A stretch of DNA of 64,000 nucleotides from DASSBR01 sp035708085. Its GTDB lineage: Bacteria > Pseudomonadota > Gammaproteobacteria > Natronospirales > DASSBR01. The notes below the pieces were generated by a model, which ran no database searches, was not told the origin of the DNA, and saw only the letters and a program-made list of their open reading frames with translations. The position numbers were made by a program, and so were the translations under genes. The first letter of the stretch is position 1. Each line of letters opens with the position of its first letter. Location: positions 1 to 64,000 of the forward strand of contig DASSTE010000047.1 of NCBI GenBank assembly GCA_035708085.1, in the 5' to 3' direction. Of the stretch, positions 58,912 through 64,000 are shown in pieces.

Positions 58912-59523
58912 ATGAAACGCAAGCAGTTTGCACTCGCGGCGGCGGCGTTGCTGGCCGCGACTACCTGTGCGGCGCCGGTCTGGGCCGCCACACCCCGCGG
59001 CGAACACGGCCGTCACGACTTTCACCACCGGCACATCATTCGTGTGCTGCCTCACGGCTATCGCCACGTGTGGGTCGGTCACCGCGATTACTTTTTTCAC
59101 GGCCGCCGCTTTTACGTCCGCCGGCCGGGCGGCTTCGTGCTGGTGCGAGCGCCGTTCGGTGCGATCGTCGCGCGGCTGCCGGTTGGATACCTCACCGTCC
59201 ACATCGGCGGGGTTCGCTATTTCACCTTCGGCGGTTTGTACTATCGTCCGGTGCCTGCCGGTTATGAAATCGTTGAGGTACCGGTGCCCGCGTCGCAGCC
59301 CGTCGCCACAGCTACCGGCAACGTGATTGTGCAGGTACAGACACTGAACGTCCGTTCCGGACCCGGCCAGTCATTTTCGATCGTCGGCCAGGTCAACATG
59401 GGCACCAGCCTGCCTGTTCACGGCAATGCGCCGGGCTGGTATTACGTGCAGTTGCCGAATGGGCAATATGGGTGGGTGATGACGCAGTTTGCCGCGCCGT
59501 TTGTTAATGGTGCTTCGGGTTGA
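58912..59523 (+). CDS. DUF6515-like protein with bacterial SH3 domain
   Basis: 203-residue exported protein. A signal peptide (about 1-25) is followed by a His/Tyr/Arg-rich segment (about 30-125) with LPHGYRHVWVGHRDYFFHGR and YFTFGGLYYRPVPAGYEIVE, typical of the DUF6515 type, then a C-terminal SH3 domain (about 140-198) with LNVRSGPGQSFSIVGQVNMG. It may bind peptidoglycan. Ribosome-binding site GGAGGAG is strong. It follows macB by 24 bp. Confidence 0.8.
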   Translation: MKRKQFALAAAALLAATTCAAPVWAATPRGEHGRHDFHHRHIIRVLPHGYRHVWVGHRDYFFHGRRFYVRRPGGFVLVRAPFGAIVARLPVGYLTVHIGGVRYFTFGGLYYRPVPAGYEIVEVPVPASQPVATATGNVIVQVQTLNVRSGPGQSFSIVGQVNMGTSLPVHGNAPGWYYVQLPNGQYGWVMTQFAAPFVNGASG

Positions 59524-59534
59524 GATTTGGTAAA

Positions 59535-59640
59535 TGGCGGGTGGGATTACGGCGGGCTGTCCTGCCCGCCGCCCCTGCGGGGCCAGCGCCGTAGCGGCGC
59601 TGTTCAAAATCGCTCCGGCGATTTTGTCGAACCCGGCCTA
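59535..59640. repeat. Hairpin-rich element, copy 1 (left of tRNA-Ser)
   Basis: Begins GGTGGGATTACGGCGGGC, then hairpins (GGCGGGC/GCCCGCC, GCCCC/GGGGC, CAGCGCCG/CGGCGCTG) and ends with TTCAAAATCGCTCCGGCGAT plus TTTTGTCGAA. A T-arm-like stretch GTGGGTTCGAATC follows at about 59651. The same block order recurs right of tRNA-Ser. Confidence 0.6.
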
Positions 59641-59714
59641 TAGATTTCCCGTGGGTTCGAATCTTGTGTTTGCAGAGCTTGCTGTTTAGTAGGCCCGGCT
59701 GCGTTAAATATAGG

Positions 59715-59804
<90 letters not shown>

Positions 59805-59829
59805 GCAGAAAACCTAAATTTTTAATCAG

Positions 59830-59945
59830 CGCCGCTTCGCGGCGCGAGAGGGTGGGATTATTCCGGGCTTCCTGCCCTCCATCCCTTCGGGCCCGCCTTC
59901 GGCGGTTCAAATTCGCTCCCGGCGAATTTGCCGAAATCATCCCAA
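59830..59945. repeat. Hairpin-rich element, copy 2 (right of tRNA-Ser)
   Basis: After a GCCGC-TTC-GCGGC hairpin it begins GAGAGGGTGGGATTATTCCG, almost the same head as the tRNA-Ser 3' end on this strand (GAGAGGGTGGGATTCG). Then follow small hairpins (CCGCC-TTC-GGCGG) and TTCAAATTCGCTCCCGGCGA plus ATTTGCCGAA, homologous to the tail of copy 1. It occupies most of the 231 bp between tRNA-Ser and the transglycosylase gene. Confidence 0.6.
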
Positions 59946-60035
59946 TGGCCCAGTCCGGCACCTCTTCACTTGCAACCGATATAATGTTGCAGACCGGCCG
60001 GGTCGCCATTCTACAACAACTGTACCTGGTAGCCT

Positions 60036-61505
60036 ATGCGTCTGAGCCAGATAACAATGGGGCTGCGAACAGGACGATCCATCGCCAGGACTGTTGTGTC
60101 CTGCGCAACAGGGGTATCTGCGCGCCTCGCTTGTGCTGCCGCGGTCGCCCTGATGCTGGCGACTTGTGCGCAACGGCCTTCATTGCTGGCGCAGATCAAG
60201 CAGCTCGGCGTATTGCGTGTGGTCACGCGCAACAGTCCCACCACGTTTTATTTCGGCCCGCACGGGCCGACCGGCTTCGAATACGATCTTGCCAAGCTGT
60301 TTGCCGACAGCCTCGGCGTGCGGCTTGAGATTTACGCACCCCTCAGTCTGAGAAATGTGCTTGATGCGGTGGGAGACGGCCGCGCCGACATCGCGGCGGC
60401 AGGTTTGAGCGTCACCCGTACGCGTGAGCAGCGGTTGCGCTTCGGGCCGCCTTACCAGTACGTCACGCAAAAAGTCATTTACCGTTACGGCGAACCTCGA
60501 CCCGATTCGCCCGCGGACCTTGTCGGCCACAAGCTGGTCGTGCTGGCCGGCAGTTCGCACGCGGCTCGGCTGAAAGTGCTGCAACACACGTATCCGCAGT
60601 TGAAATGGACCGCGAGCGACGATGTCGAAAGCGAGGAACTGCTGGGCCGGGTGGCGCACGGGGAACTGGATTACACCATCGCCGATTCCAATGAATTCGA
60701 ACTCGACCGCCGCTATTACCCGGAACTGCGCGCGGCGTTCAATCTCAAGCCGCCGGAGCCGGTCGCATGGGCGTTCCGCCGCGGCGACGACTTGAGTCTC
60801 TACGACGCCGCGATTGCGTTCTTCGCGCGCATCCGCGCCAATGGGAAGCTGGCGCAGATCACCGAGCGCTATTACGGCCACAGCGATAATTTCGATTACG
60901 TCGGCACGCGCACCTTCATTCACGACGTCAAGTCGCTGCTGCCGACCTACCGCCAGTGGTTCAAGGAGGCGGCACAAAACACGGGTATCGACTGGCGGTT
61001 GCTTGCCGCGATCGGCTACCAGGAATCGCACTGGAACGCGCATGCCGTGTCGCCGACCGGCGTGCGCGGCGTGATGATGCTGACGCTCGACACCGCCGGT
61101 GATCTCGGCATCGACAACCGCATCAACCCGAAGCAAAGCATCCTCGGCGGCGCGCAGTATTTCGCGCTGATGAAGTCGCGCATTCCGGACGAAGTGCAGG
61201 AGCCGGACCGGACGTGGATGGCGCTGGCCGCCTACAACATCGGCCTCGGCCATATCCTGGACGCACGCGAAATTACGCGCGAACGCGGCGGCAACCCGAA
61301 CCGCTGGATGGACGTACGGGCCAGCCTGCCGCTGCTGACGGAAAAGAAGTGGTACACGCAGACGACGTACGGTTATGCGCGCGGCGAGGAGCCCCTGATT
61401 TACGTCGCCAACATCCGCAGCTATTACAGCATTCTGAACTGGATTACGACCCGCCCGCAGCAGCCGCCGCCGGAAATCGAAACTGCCGCCACGGCGTCGA
61501 AATAA
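60036..61505 (+). CDS. mltF: MltF-like membrane-bound lytic murein transglycosylase
   Basis: 489-residue protein with two domains: a periplasmic solute-binding domain (about 50-290, GVLRVVTRNSPTTFYFGPHG, GRADIAAAGLSVTRTREQRL) and a C-terminal SLT goose-lysozyme-like domain (about 310-460) with the catalytic Glu in AAIGYQESHWNAHAVSPTG and the tail AAYNIGLGHILDAREI. N-terminal signal or anchor with Cys (VALMLATCAQ) suggests a lipoprotein. Start could be 60036 or 60057. Confidence 0.93.
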   Translation: MRLSQITMGLRTGRSIARTVVSCATGVSARLACAAAVALMLATCAQRPSLLAQIKQLGVLRVVTRNSPTTFYFGPHGPTGFEYDLAKLFADSLGVRLEIYAPLSLRNVLDAVGDGRADIAAAGLSVTRTREQRLRFGPPYQYVTQKVIYRYGEPRPDSPADLVGHKLVVLAGSSHAARLKVLQHTYPQLKWTASDDVESEELLGRVAHGELDYTIADSNEFELDRRYYPELRAAFNLKPPEPVAWAFRRGDDLSLYDAAIAFFARIRANGKLAQITERYYGHSDNFDYVGTRTFIHDVKSLLPTYRQWFKEAAQNTGIDWRLLAAIGYQESHWNAHAVSPTGVRGVMMLTLDTAGDLGIDNRINPKQSILGGAQYFALMKSRIPDEVQEPDRTWMALAAYNIGLGHILDAREITRERGGNPNRWMDVRASLPLLTEKKWYTQTTYGYARGEEPLIYVANIRSYYSILNWITTRPQQPPPEIETAATASK

Positions 61506-61521
61506 CCTCTGATTTATATGA

Positions 61522-61612
61522 CCGTTCGCCCTGAGCTTGTCGAAGGGCTCTTGAAACCACTGCCTTCACTTCGGAAATTCCGCCCGCACTTCGACAAGGC
61601 TCAGCACGAACG
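61522..61612. repeat. Dispersed inverted repeat between mltF and tadA
   Basis: Arms CCGTTCGCCCTGAGCTTGTC (from 61522) and, in reverse, CTTCGACAAGGCTCAGCACG (ending at about 61612) are complementary with few mismatches, with about 38 bp between them. It belongs to the TTCG-CTGAGC-TTGTCGAAG type repeat seen between genes in many proteobacteria. It lies at the 3' ends of convergent mltF and tadA. Confidence 0.7.
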
Positions 61613-61628
61613 GAATTTTGAAGCTTCC

Positions 61629-62081
61629 CTATCGCCGCGCGGCAAAAAAAAGCCGAAGTTGCGCACTCGCCTCATCCGCGAGGACGCCGCCCTCGACGGT
61701 AACTCGATGGTTAAGCTGCGGCAGCGCAAAAATGTCGGCGATGCTGCCGGCTGCGCCGGCCTTCGGATCGGTCGCCCCATATACCAGCCGCGCGACCCGC
61801 GCGTGCACGATTGCACCCGCGCACATCGTGCAGGGCTCGAGCGTGACATAGAGGGTGACACCCGGAAGCCGATAGTTGGCGAGCGCCTTTGCGCCGTCCC
61901 GTAACGCAGCAATCTCCGCGTGGGCCGTCGGATCGTGTGCACCGATCGGATGATTCCAGCCTTCGCCGACGACCTCGCCATCCTTCACCAGCACCGCACC
62001 GACCGGCACTTCACCATCGGCTTCGGCGCGCGCCGCGAGTTTCAGCGCACGGCGCATGAAGGCTTCGTCGTCTACTCCCAC
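61629..62081 (-). CDS. tadA: tRNA adenosine(34) deaminase TadA
   Basis: 150-residue zinc deaminase that makes inosine at the wobble position of tRNA-Arg(ACG). The catalytic motif is TAHAEIAAL (His54, Glu56), with the zinc ligands in LEPCTMCAGA (Cys84, Cys87). The start is GTG; it overlaps the guaA stop by 10 bp, indicating co-transcription with guaBA. Confidence 0.94.
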   Translation of the reverse strand: MGVDDEAFMRRALKLAARAEADGEVPVGAVLVKDGEVVGEGWNHPIGAHDPTAHAEIAALRDGAKALANYRLPGVTLYVTLEPCTMCAGAIVHARVARLVYGATDPKAGAAGSIADIFALPQLNHRVTVEGGVLADEASAQLRLFFAARR

Positions 62082-63673
62082 TCGATCGTTGCCGGCGGCT
62101 TGCCGGACACGTCGTAGACGACGCGGGAAATGCCGTCGATTTCGTTAATGATCCGGCGCGACACATGGTCGAGAAACTCGTACGGCAGATGCGCCCAGCG
62201 GGCAGTCATGAAATCGATTGTTTCGACCGCGCGCAGCGCGACGACATAGTCGTAGCGCCGGCCGTCGCCCATCACGCCGACCGACCTGACCGGCAGAAAC
62301 ACCGCGAACGCCTGGCTGACCTTGTCGTACAGCGACTGGCGACGCAGTTCGTCGATGAAAATGTGATCGGCGCGCCGCAGCAGATCGGCATACGGCTTCT
62401 GTACTGCGCCGAGGATGCGCACGCCGAGGCCGGGACCGGGGAAGGGATGTCGATACACCATCTCGTGGGGCAGACCCAGCTCGACGCCGATCTTGCGCAC
62501 CTCGTCCTTGAACAGCTCGCGCAGCGGCTCGATCAGCTTGAGCCGCATCGTCTCCGGCAGACCGCCGACGTTGTGGTGCGACTTGATGACGTGCGCTTTG
62601 CCGGTTTTGGCGGCGGCGGATTCGATCACGTCCGGATAAATCGTCCCCTGCGCGAGCCACTCGATGCCGCTCAATTGTTCGGCCTGTTCTTCGAACACTT
62701 CGATAAAGGTCCGACCGATAATCTTGCGTTTCTGCTCGGGGTCTGCAACACCCGCCAACCGGTCAAGGAAACGCTTTTCCGCATTAACGCGAATGACGTT
62801 GATACCCATGTGCTCGGCAAAGGTCGCCATGACCTGATCGCCTTCATTGAGGCGCAGCAGGCCGTTGTCGACGAACACGCAGACGAGCCGGTCACCGATC
62901 GCTTCGTGAAGCAGCGCCGCAACCACCGACGAGTCGACCCCGCCCGACAGCGCCAGCAGCACCTTGCCGTGCTCGCCAATCTGCTCGTGCACGCGCTGAA
63001 TGCCGTCTTCGATGATGTTGGCCGAGGTCCACGACCCGCTACAGCCGCAAACCTCGCGCACGAAGCGGCGCAGCAGGCGCGTGCCTTGGGGGGTATGCGT
63101 CACTTCGGGATGGAACTGGATGCCGTAAAACCGGCGCTTGTCGTCCGCCATCGCCGCAACCGGGGCATTGTCACTGATCCCGGCGGTGCAGAAGCCTTGC
63201 GGCAGTTCCGCGACGCGATCGCCGTGGCTCATCCACACGTCAAGCTGTGCGGAGCCGTCGGTGTCGACGTGATCTTCAATGCCGGCGAACAGCTTCGACT
63301 CGCCCGCCACCCGCAGCCGCGCGTAGCCGAACTCGCGCTCGCTACTCGCCTCGACGCGGCCGCCGAGTTGCGCCGCCATCGTATGCATGCCGTAGCAGAT
63401 GCCGAGCACCGGCACGCCCAGCTCGAACACCGCTTGCGGCACGCGCGGCGTGTCACTGAAAGTTGTAGATTCGGGTCCGCCGGAGAGAATCACGCCGCGC
63501 GGCGCGAAAATCTGCAACGTCTGGGCATCAATGTCCGGATCGTGCAATTCGCAATAAACGCCGGCCTCGCGCACCCGGCGCGCGATCAACTGCGTGTATT
63601 GGGACCCAAAATCGAGGATGAGGATGCGTTCGGAATGAAGATTCCGGGCACCATCTGTTTTAGGCTCAGTCAC
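62072..63673 (-). CDS. guaA: GMP synthase (glutamine-hydrolysing)
   Basis: 533-residue amidotransferase that makes GMP from XMP. The glutaminase domain (about 14-205) has GSQYTQLIARRVREAGVYCE and the nucleophile Cys93 in LGICYGMHTMAAQ; the ATP-PPase domain has the P-loop LALSGGVDSSVVAALLHEA; the C-terminal dimerisation domain ends EIDGISRVVYDVSGKPPATI. Start is GTG. It follows guaB, with repeat copy 7 between them. Confidence 0.97.
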   Translation of the reverse strand: MTEPKTDGARNLHSERILILDFGSQYTQLIARRVREAGVYCELHDPDIDAQTLQIFAPRGVILSGGPESTTFSDTPRVPQAVFELGVPVLGICYGMHTMAAQLGGRVEASSEREFGYARLRVAGESKLFAGIEDHVDTDGSAQLDVWMSHGDRVAELPQGFCTAGISDNAPVAAMADDKRRFYGIQFHPEVTHTPQGTRLLRRFVREVCGCSGSWTSANIIEDGIQRVHEQIGEHGKVLLALSGGVDSSVVAALLHEAIGDRLVCVFVDNGLLRLNEGDQVMATFAEHMGINVIRVNAEKRFLDRLAGVADPEQKRKIIGRTFIEVFEEQAEQLSGIEWLAQGTIYPDVIESAAAKTGKAHVIKSHHNVGGLPETMRLKLIEPLRELFKDEVRKIGVELGLPHEMVYRHPFPGPGLGVRILGAVQKPYADLLRRADHIFIDELRRQSLYDKVSQAFAVFLPVRSVGVMGDGRRYDYVVALRAVETIDFMTARWAHLPYEFLDHVSRRIINEIDGISRVVYDVSGKPPATIEWE

Positions 63674-63695
63674 AGTTCGCTCACTTGGATAAGTA

Positions 63696-63772
63696 CCGGG
63701 GACTGAGTCGCCAGGACTGAGTCAAGAAAGGAGATTCTTTAACTTAGTCCTAGCGACTCAGCACTAGCAACT
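63696..63772. repeat. Class A inverted tandem repeat, copy 7 (guaB/guaA)
   Basis: Left arm GGGACTGAGTCGCCAGGACT then GAGTCAAGAAAGG; right arm ATTCTTTAACTTAGTCCTAG then CGACTCAGCACTAGCAACT. The right end touches the guaB stop codon, and the left end is 23 bp from the guaA start. Confidence 0.85.
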
Positions 63773-64000
63773 TCATTCCACTCTGTAGTTCGGCGCTTCC
63801 TTGGTGATCGTGACGTCATGCACGTGGCTCTCCTTGAACCCCGCGCCGGTGATGCGGACGAAATTCGGCCGGGTGCGCATCTCCTCGATCGTGGCGCTGC
63901 CGGTGTAGCCCATGCTCGAACGCAGGCCACCGATCAACTGTTGGATAATCGCGACGACGCTGCCCTTGTACGGCACGCGTCCTTCGATACCTTCCGGCAC
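63773..64000 (-). CDS. guaB: Inosine-5'-monophosphate dehydrogenase (3' end; 5' end outside window)
   Basis: C-terminal 75 residues of IMPDH, which oxidises IMP to XMP ahead of GuaA. The segment PEGIEGRVPYKGSVVAIIQQ, then GGLRSSMGYTGSATIEEM and the end ESHVHDVTITKEAPNYRVE match the family. The gene runs off the right edge. Confidence 0.95.
   Translation of the reverse strand: MPEGIEGRVPYKGSVVAIIQQLIGGLRSSMGYTGSATIEEMRTRPNFVRITGAGFKESHVHDVTITKEAPNYRVE

Overview
This window is a GC-rich gammaproteobacterial chromosome segment. The evidence is the gene order yebC-ruvCAB-ybgC-tolQRAB-pal-cpoB-queE-queC, the hrcA/grpE-dnaK-dnaJ-dapB block, recN/fur/bamE, and ratA-rnfH next to smpB-ssrA. The tmRNA tag (ANDDNYALAA) is also of the gammaproteobacterial type. 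Genus cannot be read from the sequence; a deep-branching, Xanthomonadales/Nevskiales-like or free-living lineage would fit. Both window edges cut genes: queC at the left and guaB at the right.

Layout. 1-10.0 kb (minus strand): queuosine genes, the Tol-Pal envelope machine, Holliday junction resolution (RuvABC), YebC and a YfaZ-like outer membrane protein. 10.1-16.9 kb: a Bax-type glucosaminidase, then the 2-oxoglutarate dehydrogenase genes sucA-sucB-lpdA. 17-23.2 kb: a DUF202 protein with a heptapeptide repeat, a pirin divergent from a LysR regulator, and a run of FMN reductase, YceI, second pirin, DUF5996 protein and a small hypothetical. 23.2-28.8 kb: DedA plus a cation antiporter, a small ORF, a tpm remnant, a flavoprotein, an EamA exporter and an aldo/keto reductase. 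28.8-38.3 kb: dapB-dnaJ-dnaK-grpE-hrcA, nadK, recN, fur and bamE. 38.3-43.9 kb: EmrB-type exporter, RnfH, RatA, SmpB, tmRNA, a homing endonuclease and a GlcD-type flavoprotein. 43.9-46.2 kb: tRNA-Ala and tRNA-Arg, followed by a decayed integrative element (broken integrase, HigBA, S24-peptidase scrap). 46.2-49.6 kb: a large secreted subtilase with a C-terminal sorting signal, a GNAT and a small protein. 49.6-52.9 kb: lipid/glycan glycosyltransferase genes and YjbQ. 53-59.5 kb: a two-component system, an LTXXQ periplasmic protein, MacAB and an SH3 protein. 59.7-64 kb: tRNA-Ser, MltF-like lytic transglycosylase, tadA, guaA and guaB.

The most striking locus is ssrA. The tmRNA gene (41244-41867) is interrupted inside its T-loop by a 259-nt sequence (41592-41850) with the P1, P3, P4, P5, P7 and P9 pairings and terminal G of a group I intron. 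A single-motif LAGLIDADG endonuclease gene lies just outside the gene, past the ssrA terminator, instead of inside the intron.

A second theme is a family of intergenic inverted repeats. Seven copies of a 14-bp unit (AGTCGCYAGGACTG) occur as tandem arms around a short loop, each abutting or overlapping a stop codon. One further element at grpE has a different unit (GGTTAA-based heptamers) but the same architecture and placement. Other intergenic palindromes and elements flanking tRNA-Ser are described individually.
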